The notes: generated by a model not told the origin, from the letters alone. 56,850 nucleotides of DNA from Burkholderiales bacterium (GCA_016192425.1 JACPUE010000022.1:1-56850); one strand, 5' to 3'. Positions 1 through 11,848 are shown, counted from the stretch's first letter. Translations and numbers: made by a program.

Positions 1-31
1 GCCCGCGCCTGGCACCAGGCCCTGCAAATGC

Positions 32-59
32 AAAAGGGAAGCCGAAGCTTCCCTTTTTT
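32..59 (-). terminator. Intrinsic terminator downstream of tRNA-Gly
   Basis: Read on the minus strand, a GGGAAGC/GCTTCCC stem closes a TTCG tetraloop and is followed by TTTT, just after the tRNA-Gly 3' end. The plus strand also gives a hairpin followed by six T, so the element may work in both directions. Confidence 0.75.
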
Positions 60-63
60 GAAC

Positions 64-139
64 TGGAGCGGGAAAAGAGTCTCGAACTCTCGACCTCAAC
101 CTTGGCAAGGTTGCGCTCTACCAACTGAGCTATTCCCGC
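64..139 (-). tRNA. tRNA-Gly (GCC anticodon)
   Basis: The 76-nt cloverleaf is complete: the acceptor arm starts GCGGGAA and pairs with TTCCCGC before T and an encoded CCA. The D arm contains AGCTCAGTTGGTAGAGC, the anticodon loop reads CTTGCCAAG with anticodon GCC, and the T arm contains GTTCGAGAC. Minus-strand gene, followed by a TTCG-loop terminator. Confidence 0.97.
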
Positions 140-196
140 ATTGTTTGCAGCCTTACATTCTACAACGTTTGTCTGCAATAGCTGCATTGTAGCGTA

Positions 197-220
197 TTTT
201 TTGAGGGGTCCTCCAAAAAA
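197..220 (-). terminator. Probable terminator of lon
   Basis: Directly after the lon stop codon there is an imperfect hairpin with A-rich and T-rich flanks (six T, GAGG/CCTC core, six A), so it would read as a stem followed by a U tract on either strand. Spacing fits a lon terminator. Confidence 0.55.
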
Positions 221-223
221 CCT

Positions 224-2656
<2,433 letters not shown>

Positions 2657-2681
2657 GGGATTCCTCATCAATCTACCGGGC

Positions 2682-2709
2682 ATATGACCCGCAGATGCTC
2701 AATTTCAAG
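2682..2709 (-). promoter_or_regulatory. Candidate sigma-32 promoter of lon
   Basis: On the minus strand CTTGAAA (2709-2703) is followed after 13 bp by GGTCATAT (2689-2682), close to the sigma-32 pattern CTTGAAA-N11-16-CCCCATNT, about 26 bp before the lon ATG. Lon is a classic heat-shock gene, which supports the reading. An 8-bp stem CCCAAGCC/GGCTTGGG (2710-2738) lies immediately upstream and may close the clpX transcript. Confidence 0.5.
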
Positions 2710-2796
2710 CCCAAGCCCGCCTCAAAACCCGGCTTGGGTGGCACGGCCAGGGTTTGCCTGGCAGTGAATGCGGTCGGCCCACACCTGGCCAGGGCG

Positions 2797-4062
2797 TCAG
2801 GCCTTTTTCGCGGCTTCGCGGTACACCAGCAGGGGCAGCTTGCCTTCTTCGACGGTGGACTCATCGACCACCACCTTTTCAACATTGCTGGCATTGGGCA
2901 GATCGAACATGGTGTTGATCAGCGCCTGTTCCAGAATGGACCGCAGCCCGCGCGCACCGGTCTTGCGTGCCAGCGCCTTGCGTGCAATGGCCTTGAGCGC
3001 TGCGGGGCGGATCTCCAGCTCGGCGCCTTCCATGGCCAGCAGCTTGCTGTACTGCTTGACGAGTGCATTCTTGGGCTCGGTCAGGATCTGCACCAGGGCA
3101 TCCTCGCCCAGTTCGGCCAATGCAGCCACCACCGGCATGCGGCCCACCAGCTCGGGGATCAGGCCGAACTTGATGAGATCCTCGGGCTCGATGTCCTGGA
3201 ACACCTCGCTGAGCGAGCGCTGCTTCTTGCTTTTGACGGCAGCGCCAAAACCAATGCCCGAGGCCTCGGTACGGTTTTCGATGACCTTTTCCAGGCCTGC
3301 GAACGCGCCGCCGCAGATGAACAGGATGTTGGTCGTGTCGATCTGCAGGAAGTCCTGGTTGGGGTGCTTGCGTCCGCCCTGGGGCGGCACGCTGGCCATC
3401 GTGCCCTCGATGAGCTTGAGCAGCGCCTGCTGCACGCCCTCGCCCGACACGTCGCGCGTGATGCTGGGGTTGTCGGACTTGCGCGAGATCTTGTCGATCT
3501 CATCGATGTAGACGATGCCGCGCTGGGCACGCTCCACTTCGTAATTGCAGCTTTGCAGGAGCTTCTGGATGATGTTCTCGACATCCTCGCCCACGTAGCC
3601 CGCTTCGGTCAGCGTGGTGGCGTCGGCCATCACGAAGGGCACATCGAGCATGCGCGCCAGCGTCTGCGCCAGCAGCGTCTTGCCCGAGCCCGTGGGGCCG
3701 ATGAGCAGGATGTTGCTCTTGGACAGCTCCACGTCGTCCTTGTGCGCCTTGTCCTTGTGGCGCAGGCGCTTGTAATGGTTGTATACCGCCACCGCCAGCG
3801 TGCGCTTGGCGGCTTCCTGGCCGATCACGTAATGATCCAGGTTGGCCTTGATTTCGGCCGGTGTGGGCAGGTCGGTCTTGGCCTCGCGGCCGACTTCACC
3901 TGCGGGCAGTTCATCGCGGATGACTTCGTTGCACAGATCAATGCACTCGTCGCAAATGAAGACCGACGGACCGGCAATCAGCTTCTTTACCTCGTGCTGG
4001 CTCTTGCCGCAGAACGAGCAGTAAAGGGTTTTTTCGCTGGATGAGCCTTTTTTCTCGGCCAT
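2797..4062 (-). CDS. clpX: ClpX, ATPase subunit of ClpXP protease
   Basis: 421-residue AAA+ unfoldase that recognises substrates and feeds them to ClpP. The N-terminal zinc-binding domain shows four cysteines (C15, C18, C37, C40). Walker A GPTGSGKT is at 122-129, Walker [11 protein letters not shown] follows, and the pore-loop GYVGEDVE and sensor region [13 protein letters not shown] are present. It lies 107 bp downstream of clpP on the same strand, the conserved arrangement, so both are probably co-transcribed with possible internal promoters. The start ATG at 4062 gives the family N-terminus. Confidence 0.97.
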   Translation of the reverse strand: MAEKKGSSSEKTLYCSFCGKSQHEVKKLIAGPSVFICDECIDLCNEVIRDELPAGEVGREAKTDLPTPAEIKANLDHYVIGQEAAKRTLAVAVYNHYKRLRHKDKAHKDDVELSKSNILLIGPTGSGKTLLAQTLARMLDVPFVMADATTLTEAGYVGEDVENIIQKLLQSCNYEVERAQRGIVYIDEIDKISRKSDNPSITRDVSGEGVQQALLKLIEGTMASVPPQGGRKHPNQDFLQIDTTNILFICGGAFAGLEKVIENRTEASGIGFGAAVKSKKQRSLSEVFQDIEPEDLIKFGLIPELVGRMPVVAALAELGEDALVQILTEPKNALVKQYSKLLAMEGAELEIRPAALKAIARKALARKTGARGLRSILEQALINTMFDLPNASNVEKVVVDESTVEEGKLPLLVYREAAKKA

Positions 4063-4169
4063 GGGAAGCTGTGCCTTGTGTGTTACTGAAAGTTATCGGG
4101 ATGATACCCAAAGGAGGGACGGGTGCGCACAAGCCCGGCAACAGCCCGCCAGCGCCTCCTGGCGCAGGG

Positions 4170-4778
4170 TCAGGGGCGCTTGGAAATGACCTGGTCAATG
4201 AGGCCGTAGTCCTTGGCCTCGTCGGCGGTCATGAAGTAGTCGCGCTCGGTATCGGCCTTGACCTTGTCCTCCGGCTGGCCGGTGCGCTCGGCCAGGATGC
4301 GGTTCATCTGGTCCTTGGTGCGCAGGATGTCGCGGGCGTGGATCTCGATGTCCGTGGCCTGGCCGCGCGCGCCGCCCAGCACCTGGTGGATCATGATCTT
4401 GGAATTGGGCAGCGAGAACCGCTTGCCCTTGGCGCCCGCTGCCAGCAAGAAGGCGCCCATGCTGGCGGCGAAGCCGCAGCACAGCGTGGACACGTCGGGC
4501 TTGATGAACTGCATGGTGTCGTAGATGGCCATGCCCGCCGTGACGCTGCCGCCCGGCGAGTTGATGTACAGCGAGATGTCCTTGTCGGGGTTCTCGCTCT
4601 CCAGGAACAGGAGCTGCGCCACCACGAGGTTGGCCGTCTGGTCGTTGACCTCGCCCACCAGGAAGATCACGCGCTCCTTGAGCAGGCGCGAGTAGATGTC
4701 GTAGGCGCGCTCGCCGCGGCCCGACTGTTCGATGACCATGGGGACCATGCCCAGGGCCTGTGTGTCCAGTGCGCTCAT
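4170..4778 (-). CDS. clpP: ClpP, proteolytic subunit of Clp protease
   Basis: 202-residue serine protease subunit that forms the tetradecameric chamber paired with ClpX or ClpA. The nucleophile lies in GFAASMGAF (Ser106), His131 in MIHQVLGG, and the Asp of ERDYFM completes the triad; the glycine-rich loop NSPGGSV is at 73-79. The ATG at 4778 follows GGAGAAACCTAC and yields the normal length; an upstream in-frame extension of 31 codons is not supported. Located between tig and clpX as in most proteobacteria. Confidence 0.97.
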   Translation of the reverse strand: MSALDTQALGMVPMVIEQSGRGERAYDIYSRLLKERVIFLVGEVNDQTANLVVAQLLFLESENPDKDISLYINSPGGSVTAGMAIYDTMQFIKPDVSTLCCGFAASMGAFLLAAGAKGKRFSLPNSKIMIHQVLGGARGQATDIEIHARDILRTKDQMNRILAERTGQPEDKVKADTERDYFMTADEAKDYGLIDQVISKRP

Positions 4779-4822
4779 GTAGGTTTCTCCATTGCAGGCG
4801 GGTAATGTACCCAGAAATGAAT

Positions 4823-4850
4823 GGGGCTTGTGCCCATGGCCACAAGCCCC
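4823..4850 (-). terminator. Hairpin between tig and clpP
   Basis: A perfect 10-bp stem, GGGGCTTGTG/CACAAGCCCC, with an 8-nt loop lies in the 128-bp tig-clpP gap. It has no proper U tract on the minus strand, so it could be an attenuator or RNA-processing hairpin rather than a full terminator. Confidence 0.4.
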
Positions 4851-4906
4851 CAAGCATGGCTTCAGTTGCACGCGCAGGCCTGCAACGGCCCGCGCCAGGT
4901 GGCCGT

Positions 4907-6229
4907 TCAGGCCTGTGCGGCTGCAGCGCCCATCAGTTCGTCAAAGGTGACGTCCTTGTTGGTGACCTTGGCCTTGCCCAGCACGAAGTCGGCCACGTTG
5001 TTCTCGATCACCACGGCCTCGACTTCGGCCAGACGCTGGCGGTCGCTGAAGTACCAGCGCACCACGTCCTCGGGCTTCTCGTAGCTGGCGGCCAGTTCGT
5101 CGATGTGGGCCTTGAGCTGGTCGGGCTGTGCCTGCAGGCTGTTGGCGCGCACCACTTCGGCCACCACCAAGCCCAGGCGCACGCGGCGTTCTGCCTGCGC
5201 AAGGAAGATGTCGTCGGGCAGTTCTGCCTTGTCGGCGTCCTTGATGCCGCGCTGCTTGAGCTCGGCACGCGCACCGGCCTTGAGGCGCTCGATTTCAGCC
5301 TGCACGCTGGCCTTGGGCAGGTCGAGTTCGGCCTGGGCCACCAGCGCTTCCATCACGGCAGCCTTGTTGCGGCCCAGCAGGCGGAACTTGACTTCGCGCT
5401 CCAGGTTCTTCTTGATGTCGGCACGCAGGCCAGCCACGGTAGCGTCGGCAATGCCCAGCGACTTGGCCAGCGCATCGTTCACTTCGGGCAGGTGCGAGGC
5501 CTCGATCTTCTTGACCGTGACCAGGAAATCTGCCGTCTTGCCCGCCACGTCCTTGCCGTGGTAGTCGGCCGGGAAAGCCAGCGGGAAGGTCTTGCTTTCG
5601 CCAGCCTTCATGCCGCGCACGGCGTCTTCAAATTCCTTGAGCATCTGGCCTTCGCCCACCAGGAACTGGAAGTCCTCTGCCTTGCCGCCGCCGAAGGGTT
5701 CACCGTCGATCTTGCCTTCAAAGTCCACGGTCACGCGGTCGCCGTCCTGGGCTGCAGCGTCCAGGGCGCGCTGGGCGAAGCTGCGGCGCTGCTTGCGCAG
5801 GATGTCCAGCGTGCGGTCGATGGCGCTGTCGGTCACTTCGGTGCCGAGCTTTTCGACTTCGACCTCGGACAGGTCACCGATCTTGACTTCGGGGAATACC
5901 TCGAACACGGCGTCGAAGGTCATCTCGCCCTCGGGCGCGCCTTCCTTCTCGGTGATGCGCGGCTGGCCTGCCACACGCAGCTTGGCTTCGTTGGCGGCCA
6001 GGGAGAAGGCCTCGCCGACCTTGTCGTTCAGCACTTCGTACTGAACCGAGTAGCCGTAGCGCTGGGCCACCACGTTCATGGGCACCTTGCCGGGGCGGAA
6101 GCCGTCCATCTTGACGGTGCGCGCCAGGCGCTTGAGGCGCGATTCGACTTCGCCCTGGACAGCGGCCAGGGGCAGGCTCAGCGTGATCTTGCGTTCGAGC
6201 TTTTCGAGGGTTTCAACGGTAACAGCCAT
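4907..6229 (-). CDS. tig: Trigger factor chaperone
   Basis: 440-residue ribosome-associated peptidyl-prolyl isomerase that meets nascent chains at the exit tunnel. The N-terminal ribosome-binding domain carries the signature GFRPGKVP; the FKBP-like domain (about 150-245) contains [19 protein letters not shown]; the C-terminal helical arms follow. The ATG at 6229 is preceded by TAGGAGTAGCC, and the first residues [14 protein letters not shown] match the family, so a 22-codon upstream extension is rejected. First protein gene of the tig-clpP-clpX-lon block. Confidence 0.97.
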   Translation of the reverse strand: MAVTVETLEKLERKITLSLPLAAVQGEVESRLKRLARTVKMDGFRPGKVPMNVVAQRYGYSVQYEVLNDKVGEAFSLAANEAKLRVAGQPRITEKEGAPEGEMTFDAVFEVFPEVKIGDLSEVEVEKLGTEVTDSAIDRTLDILRKQRRSFAQRALDAAAQDGDRVTVDFEGKIDGEPFGGGKAEDFQFLVGEGQMLKEFEDAVRGMKAGESKTFPLAFPADYHGKDVAGKTADFLVTVKKIEASHLPEVNDALAKSLGIADATVAGLRADIKKNLEREVKFRLLGRNKAAVMEALVAQAELDLPKASVQAEIERLKAGARAELKQRGIKDADKAELPDDIFLAQAERRVRLGLVVAEVVRANSLQAQPDQLKAHIDELAASYEKPEDVVRWYFSDRQRLAEVEAVVIENNVADFVLGKAKVTNKDVTFDELMGAAAAQA

Positions 6230-6256
6230 GGCTACTCCTAAATTTTTCTGGTGAAT

Positions 6257-6282
6257 GGCGCCGTCTGCCAGGCAGCGGCGCC
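6257..6282 (-). other. Strong hairpin between tRNA-Leu and tig
   Basis: GGCGCCG/CGGCGCC with a second inner pairing CTGCC/GGCAG forms a very stable stem between the tRNA-Leu 3' end and tig. No U tract follows on the minus strand. It may help tRNA 3'-end processing or partially terminate the tRNA transcript. Confidence 0.4.
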
Positions 6283-6308
6283 CTGTCCCGGACAAGGGTC
6301 ATGAGGGG

Positions 6309-6395
6309 TGGTGCGCGGAGCCGGACTCGAACCGGCACGCCCGTGAAGGCGTCAGGACCTAAACCTGGTGCGTCTACCAATTTCGCCACCCGCGC
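6309..6395 (-). tRNA. tRNA-Leu (UAG anticodon)
   Basis: An 87-nt class II tRNA with encoded CCA. The acceptor GCGCGGG pairs with TCCGCGC, the D arm reads GGCGAAATTGGTAGACGC, the anticodon loop contains TTTAGGT (UAG), a long variable arm is present, and the T arm is GGTTCGAGTCC. It lies 79 bp upstream of tig on the same strand. Confidence 0.96.
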
Positions 6396-6500
6396 GGTCT
6401 TCAAACAGACAAGCGGCAAGTTCCACCTGCCGCCTGCTTGAAACTGGTCAACCCTTAATTTTAACCTGATGCTTTCACCCAATGCGCAAGCCACTGCGGA

Positions 6501-9500
6501 TCAGGCGACTTCTGGGTCGGGCCTGCGCACGCGGAACCAGGCCGCGTACATGGCGGGCAGGGCCAGCAGCGTGAGCACGGTGGCCACGATCAACCCGCCC
6601 ATGATGGCCACGGCCATGGGGCCCCAGAACACGCTGCGCGAGAGCGGGATCATGGCCAGCACGGCGGCAGCGGCGGTCAGCACGATGGGGCGCAGGCGGC
6701 GCACGGCCGACTCGACGATGGCGTCCCACGCCGGCACGCCGCGCGCGCGGTCCTGCTCGATCTGGTCGATCAGGATCACCGAGTTGCGCTGGATCATGCC
6801 CATGAGCGCAATCACCCCCAGCAGCGCCACAAAGCCGAACGGCCGCCCCAGCAGGATCAGCGCTGCGGCCACACCGGCAATGCCCAGCGGCCCGGTCAGG
6901 AATACCAGCATGGCGCGGCTGAAGCTGTGCAGCTGCAGCATGAGCAGCGTGAAGGTGATGAACAGCATGATGGGCACGCCCGCCGCAATGGACGACGAGC
7001 CCTTGGAGCTTTCGGCCACGGCGCCCGCCACGGTGATGCGGTAGGCGTTTTGCCCTGCGGCATGCCAGGCGGCTTCCATCTTGCGCAGCTCGGGCAGCAG
7101 TTGCTGCGTGACCGTGGCGCCCTGCATGCCCTGCACCACGTCGCCCTGCACGGTGATGGCGTACTCGCGCCCATCGCGCCACATCACGCCAGGTTCCCAG
7201 GTGAACTGGGGCTTGGCGATCTGCGTGAGCGGGATCGACTTGCCCGAGGCCGTGGGCAGGTAGGCGTTGGCGATGTCGGTGATGGCGCGGCGCTCATCGC
7301 CTGGCTGGCGCAGCACGATGTCGATGAGCTTGTCGCCCTCGCGGTACTGCCCCACCTGCATGCCCGATTGCATGACCTTGGACGCCTGCGCGATGGACTG
7401 GCTGGTCACGCCCAGCGCGCGCGCCTTGTCCTGGTCCACCTCCAGGCGCAGCACCTTGACGGACTCGTTCCAGTTGTCGTTCACGCCGCGCATGTTCGGC
7501 GAGGCGCGCAGCACGGCCTTGACCTCGTCGGCATGCTGGCGCAGCACGGCGGGGTCTGGCCCCAGCACGCGGAACTGCACCGGGTACGGCACGGGCGGCC
7601 CGTTGGGCAGCAGCTTGACGCGGCCGCGCGCCTCGGGGAATTCCTGCGCCAGCAGGGCGGGCAGCGAGGCCAGCAGCGCCTCGCGCTTCTTCAGGTCTTG
7701 CGCCAGCACAATGAACTGCGACACGTTGGTCTGCGGGAACACCTGGTCCAGCGGCAGGTAGAAGCGCGGCACGCCCGAGCCCACCCAGCCGCTCACCGTG
7801 GCCACGCCGGGCTGCTCCATGAGGCGTTTTTCCACGCGCAGCGTGACTTCCTCGTTGCCCTCGAACGAGGTGCCCTCGGGGAACCACAGGTCCACCAGGA
7901 TCTCGGGGCGGTTGGAATCCGGGAAGAACTGCTGCTGCACCTTGCCCATGCCCACGATGCCCAGGGCAAAGACCAGCAAGGTGGCGCCGATGGTGATCCA
8001 GCGGTGCGCCACGCACCAGTGCACCAGGCGCCGGAAGGCGGTGTAGAACGGGCTGTCGAAGACCTCGTGCGGGTCGTCCGTGACGCCCGCCGCCAGCACA
8101 TGCGGCGGGGGCTTGAGCAGCAGCGTGCCCAGGTAGGGCACAAAGTACACCGACGCAATCCAGCTCAGCACCAGCGCAATGACCGTGACCGCAAAGATGG
8201 CGAAGGTGTACTCCCCCACGGCCGACTTGGCGATGCCGATGGGCAAAAAGCCCACCGCCGTGATCAGGGTGCCCGTGAGCATGGGAATGGCGGTGATCTC
8301 GTAGGCAAAGGTGGCGGCGCGCAGCTTGTCGTAGCCCTCTTCCATTTTGCGCACCATCATCTCGACGGCGATGATGGCGTCGTCCACCAGCAGGCCCAGC
8401 GCAATGATGAGCGAGCCCAGCGATATCTTGTGCAGCCCGATGCCCCAGTACCACATGGCCAGGAAGGTCACCGCCAGCACCAGCGGAATGGTGATGGCCA
8501 CCACCAGGCCGGGGCGCGGGTCGATGTACCAGCGCCGCCACCAGGGCTGCCGGCCGGTACGCTTGTGCATGCCAAGGCTCACAAAGCTCACGGCCAGCAC
8601 AATGGCCACGGCCTCAATCAGCACCTTGACAAACTCGCTGACCGAGTTGGCCACCGACTTGGGCTGATCCTGCACGTTCACCAGCTGCACGCCGGCGGGC
8701 AGGGTCTTGCCGATCGATCCGGTGGCCGCGTGCAAGGCCTTGCCAAGGCGGATGATGTCGCCGCCCTTGGTCATGGAGACGCCCAGCGCAATCACCTCCT
8801 GCCCCTCGTGGCGCACCTTCACCGCCGTGGGCTCCACGTAGCCGCGCCGGATCTCGGCGATGTCGCCCAGGCGCAGCATGTTGCCCGTGCTGCCGCGGAT
8901 GGGCATGGCGCGCAGGTCTTCGATGGCCTGGAACTGCCCGGCCACGCGCACCTGCACCTGGTCTTGCGGTGTCTGCACCACGCCCGCGCTCTCCACCGCG
9001 TTCTGCTGGCCCAGCTGCGCCAGCACGGCGTTCATGTCCAGGCCGAGCTGCGACAGGCGCTTTTGCGAGACCTCGATGTAGAGCTTCTCGTCCTGCACGC
9101 CGAACAGCTCCACCTTGGCCACGTCGGGCACGCGCAGCAGCTGCTGGCGCACGTCGTCGGCAAACTGCTTGACTTCGGCGTAGCTGTAGCCCTTTGCCTG
9201 CAGCGCGTAGATCACGCCGTACACATCGCCAAAGTCGTCGTTGAAGAACGGCCCCTGGATACCTTGCGGCAGGGTGTAGCGCATGTCGCCCACCTTCTTG
9301 CGCACGGTGTACCAGATGTTGGCCACCTCGGCAGCGCGCGTGCTGTCCTTGATCTCCAGGATGATCTGCGACTCGCCGGGCTTGGAATAGCTGCGGATCT
9401 TGTCGGCGTTGGGCACTTCCTGCAGGGTGCGCTCGATCTTGTCGGTCACCTGCTCGGCCACCTGCTGCGCCGTGGCGCCGGGCCAGTAGGTGCGCACCAC

Positions 9501-9662
9501 CATGGCACGGAAGGTGAAGGGCGGGTCTTCGTCCTGCCCCAGTTGGAAGTAGGCCGCAATGCCCAGCACCATCAGCACCACCATCAGGTAGCGCGTGAGC
9601 GGGGCATGCTCGATGGCCCAGCGGGAGAGGTTGAAGCCCTCGTTTGCTTGCACTGGCGTCAT
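6501..9662 (-). CDS. RND efflux transporter permease (AcrB/CzcA superfamily)
   Basis: 1053-residue inner-membrane proton-driven pump of the resistance-nodulation-division superfamily. It has the usual N-terminal transmembrane helix after a short cytoplasmic start, two large periplasmic loops, and the TM4 signature GLLVDDAIIAVE that supplies the proton-relay aspartates; a second helix set begins near QQQFFPDSNRPEI. The N-terminal motif DEDPPFTFRAMVVRTYWPGA is typical of the subgroup of hydrophobe exporters with a single adaptor. It starts 7 bp after the adaptor gene, so the two form an operon; no outer-membrane factor gene is adjacent. The substrate cannot be read from the sequence. Confidence 0.93.
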   Translation of the reverse strand: MTPVQANEGFNLSRWAIEHAPLTRYLMVVLMVLGIAAYFQLGQDEDPPFTFRAMVVRTYWPGATAQQVAEQVTDKIERTLQEVPNADKIRSYSKPGESQIILEIKDSTRAAEVANIWYTVRKKVGDMRYTLPQGIQGPFFNDDFGDVYGVIYALQAKGYSYAEVKQFADDVRQQLLRVPDVAKVELFGVQDEKLYIEVSQKRLSQLGLDMNAVLAQLGQQNAVESAGVVQTPQDQVQVRVAGQFQAIEDLRAMPIRGSTGNMLRLGDIAEIRRGYVEPTAVKVRHEGQEVIALGVSMTKGGDIIRLGKALHAATGSIGKTLPAGVQLVNVQDQPKSVANSVSEFVKVLIEAVAIVLAVSFVSLGMHKRTGRQPWWRRWYIDPRPGLVVAITIPLVLAVTFLAMWYWGIGLHKISLGSLIIALGLLVDDAIIAVEMMVRKMEEGYDKLRAATFAYEITAIPMLTGTLITAVGFLPIGIAKSAVGEYTFAIFAVTVIALVLSWIASVYFVPYLGTLLLKPPPHVLAAGVTDDPHEVFDSPFYTAFRRLVHWCVAHRWITIGATLLVFALGIVGMGKVQQQFFPDSNRPEILVDLWFPEGTSFEGNEEVTLRVEKRLMEQPGVATVSGWVGSGVPRFYLPLDQVFPQTNVSQFIVLAQDLKKREALLASLPALLAQEFPEARGRVKLLPNGPPVPYPVQFRVLGPDPAVLRQHADEVKAVLRASPNMRGVNDNWNESVKVLRLEVDQDKARALGVTSQSIAQASKVMQSGMQVGQYREGDKLIDIVLRQPGDERRAITDIANAYLPTASGKSIPLTQIAKPQFTWEPGVMWRDGREYAITVQGDVVQGMQGATVTQQLLPELRKMEAAWHAAGQNAYRITVAGAVAESSKGSSSIAAGVPIMLFITFTLLMLQLHSFSRAMLVFLTGPLGIAGVAAALILLGRPFGFVALLGVIALMGMIQRNSVILIDQIEQDRARGVPAWDAIVESAVRRLRPIVLTAAAAVLAMIPLSRSVFWGPMAVAIMGGLIVATVLTLLALPAMYAAWFRVRRPDPEVA

Positions 9663-9669
9663 GGCGTGC

Positions 9670-10851
9670 TCACTGGGCGGTGGAGGCTGCGGCTGCCGCC
9701 GTACCGGATGCTACTGTTTTTGTAGCTGCTTGCGCTTTTCCAGATTGCCCTGGAGCCGTTTTTTCTTGATAAACCACCACCTTCTGCCCCGGTGTGAGCA
9801 CATGCACGCCCGTGCTCACCACCTGCATGCCGGGCGTGAGGCCGCCTACGATGACGGCCTCATTGCCGTCGGCCGTGGCCACCTGCACCACCTGCGAGCG
9901 CAGCGTGCCCTTGTCGGCCTCGTACACCCACACCGCCGTGGCCTGGCCTTCCTGGCGCAGCGCCGTGGTGGGCAGCTTGATGGCCTGTGCGCCCTTGGCC
10001 GCCAGCGCCTGCGGCACCACATGCACCGTGGAGCCCAGGGGCGGCGCGCTGGCCGGGTCGATCTTGACCTTGACGGTGAAAGTGCGCGTGACCGGGTCGG
10101 CGCTGGCCGCCACCTCGCGCACGGTGCCCGGCAGGGATTCGTCCGTGGACCAGGCACGCACCTGCACCGGCTGGCCCGGCTGCAGGCGGGTGACCTTGTC
10201 TTCGGGCACGGCAATGACCACATCGCGCGCGCCGTCGTGCGCCAGGCGCACCACAGGCGTGCCCGCGGCCAGCACCTGGCCGGGTTCGGCATCAATGCCG
10301 GTGACCACGCCCGAGGCATCGGCCTGCAGGCGTGTGTACTGCGCCTGGTTGCCCTGGGCCTGCGCCTGGGCCTGCGCCTGCTGCAGCGACGAGCGCGCCG
10401 CCTTCAGCGTGGTCTCGCGCCGCTCCAGCTCGGCACCGCTGATGAAGTTCTGCTCCCTGAGCTTGCCATAGCGCTGGTAGTCGGCTGCCGCCAGGTCGTA
10501 CTGCGTTTGCGCGGCGGCCACCTGGGCGCGCGCGGCGGCGGCGCTCAATTGGTAGTCCTGCGGGTCGATCTGCGCCAGCACCTGCCCGGCCTGCACGCGC
10601 TGGCCCAGTTGCACCGGGCGCTCCACCAGCTTGCCCGCCACACGGAAGCCCAGGCGCGACTCCACGCCCGCCCGCACCTCGCCCGCGTATTCCTGCACCG
10701 TCTGCAGCTCGCTGGCCCCCACGGTGAGCAGCTTGACCGCCCGCACCGGCTCGGGCGGGGGCTCGGGCTGCGAGCAGGCGGCGACCAGGGAAAGCAGGGC
10801 CAAAACCCCGAAAAGCCCCTTGCGGGGCTGAGCTGCGGACGAAGTTCGCAT
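9670..10851 (-). CDS. RND periplasmic adaptor (membrane fusion) lipoprotein
   Basis: About 393 residues. The N-terminus has a lipoprotein signal ending LLSLVAAC, so the protein should be anchored in the inner membrane. Barrel-sandwich segments GFRVAGKLVERPVQLGQRV and GQVLAQIDPQDYQL surround a coiled-coil with a helical repeat AQAQAQAQG (about 155-165), followed by the beta-barrel and membrane-proximal domains. The ATG at 10851 is preferred over an in-frame TTG four codons upstream. The last ~30 residues, rich in Ala/Thr/Ser, are encoded by a dispersed repeat (9707-9770), so the original C-terminus was probably different. Operon partner of the RND pump. Confidence 0.92.
   Translation of the reverse strand: MRTSSAAQPRKGLFGVLALLSLVAACSQPEPPPEPVRAVKLLTVGASELQTVQEYAGEVRAGVESRLGFRVAGKLVERPVQLGQRVQAGQVLAQIDPQDYQLSAAAARAQVAAAQTQYDLAAADYQRYGKLREQNFISGAELERRETTLKAARSSLQQAQAQAQAQGNQAQYTRLQADASGVVTGIDAEPGQVLAAGTPVVRLAHDGARDVVIAVPEDKVTRLQPGQPVQVRAWSTDESLPGTVREVAASADPVTRTFTVKVKIDPASAPPLGSTVHVVPQALAAKGAQAIKLPTTALRQEGQATAVWVYEADKGTLRSQVVQVATADGNEAVIVGGLTPGMQVVSTGVHVLTPGQKVVVYQEKTAPGQSGKAQAATKTVASGTAAAAASTAQ
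9707..9770 (-). repeat. Dispersed ~60-bp repeat, copy 1 (inside adaptor gene)
   Basis: On the minus strand it starts AAGAAAAAACGGCTCCAG, continues with GCGCAAGCAGCTA and ends near CAGTAGCATC. The first block is identical to copy 2 at 11849. It lies within the 3' end of the adaptor coding sequence. Confidence 0.75.
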
Positions 10852-10867
10852 GGATGTGTCCAAACTG

Positions 10868-10889
10868 TTACTGACTGACTGGTTAGTAA
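10868..10889. promoter_or_regulatory. Probable TetR-family operator upstream of efflux operon
   Basis: TTACT (10868-10872) and AGTAA (10885-10889) form an inverted repeat around a TGACTGACTGG core, 17 bp upstream of the adaptor ATG. Such TTACTnACTGnTTAGTAA-like sites are typical of AcrR/TetR regulators of efflux operons. No TetR gene lies in this window, so the repressor would act in trans. Confidence 0.55.
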
Positions 10890-10941
10890 TCTATGTGATC
10901 GCTTGCCCCTTGTCAAGGCGCATTTGGCGACAATCGGGGCC

Positions 10942-11790
10942 GTGAACACGCCCCTGCCCCCACCCGTCACCCACTACGAGAACTTTCCCGTGGCCTCCTG
11001 GCTGTGCCCGCCGCAGCTGCGCGCACCCATTGCCGCCATCTACGCCTTTGCCCGCACGGCCGACGACATTGCCGACGAGGGCAGCGCCAGCGCCGCCCAG
11101 CGCCTGGAGGACCTGGGCGCCTACCGGGCCGACCTGCACGCCATTGCAGCAGGGCAAGCGCCATCAGAGCGCTGGCCAGCGGTATTTGCCCCGCTGGCCG
11201 CCATGCTGCGCCAGCACGCCCTGCCCGTGCCGCTGCTGGACGACCTGCTCAGCGCCTTTGTGCAAGACGTGCAGAAAACCCAGGGCAGCGCAGGCTACGC
11301 CCACCGCGCCGAGCTGCTGGACTACTGCCGCCGCTCGGCCAACCCCGTGGGCCGCCTGCTGCTGCACCTGTACGGCGTGCACGGCGCGCAGGCGCTGGCC
11401 GAGAGCGACGCCATCTGCACCGCGCTGCAGCTCATCAACTTCTGGCAGGACCTGAGCGTGGACCTGCCGCGCGGGCGCTTTTACCTGCCCGAAGACGACT
11501 GCGCCGCGCACGGCGTGGGCCGCACCGATTTGCTGGCGTTGCAACCCACGGCGCAGACCACGGCCCTCATCCACGAGCTCTCGCGCTGGACGCGCGCCAC
11601 CATGCTGCGCGGCGCGCCGCTGGTGCACCGCGTGCCCGGCCGCATGGGCTGGGAGCTGCGCCTGGTGGTGCAAGGGGGCTTGCGCATTCTGGACAAGGTG
11701 GACGCCCTGCAAGGCCGCAGCCTGTGCCAGCGCCCGCGCATCCGCGCCTGGGACGCCCCGCGCATGCTGGCACGCGCCCTGGCCATGTAA
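10942..11790 (+). CDS. hpnC: HpnC, squalene/hydroxysqualene synthase family
   Basis: About 282 residues from GTG 10942. It belongs to the trans-isoprenyl diphosphate synthase family; HpnC converts presqualene diphosphate to hydroxysqualene in the HpnCDE route to squalene and hopanoids. Hallmarks are the N-terminal HYENFPVASWLCP, the first aspartate motif FARTADDIADE, and the second NFWQDLSVD followed by LPRGRFYLP. The GTG is chosen since the family starts just before HYENFPVAS; an upstream TTG would overlap the region of the efflux operator. HpnD, HpnE and cyclase genes are not nearby, so the pathway is dispersed or the gene is orphaned. Divergent from the efflux operon. Confidence 0.87.
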   Translation: MNTPLPPPVTHYENFPVASWLCPPQLRAPIAAIYAFARTADDIADEGSASAAQRLEDLGAYRADLHAIAAGQAPSERWPAVFAPLAAMLRQHALPVPLLDDLLSAFVQDVQKTQGSAGYAHRAELLDYCRRSANPVGRLLLHLYGVHGAQALAESDAICTALQLINFWQDLSVDLPRGRFYLPEDDCAAHGVGRTDLLALQPTAQTTALIHELSRWTRATMLRGAPLVHRVPGRMGWELRLVVQGGLRILDKVDALQGRSLCQRPRIRAWDAPRMLARALAM

Positions 11791-11848
11791 GAAACATTCA
11801 TGCCCCGCAACCGGCACTGAAGCCCCAGCACCCAAGGCCAAACGGCTC

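Noticed and set aside
4760-6241. Long open frame antisense to tig
   Set aside because: The frame is rich in His, Leu, Gly and Ala, as expected for the shadow of a high-GC gene, and tig has all conserved domains on the other strand.
6396-6500. Promoter of tRNA-Leu with TTGACC as -35
   Set aside because: No acceptable -10 at 16-18 bp spacing could be found.
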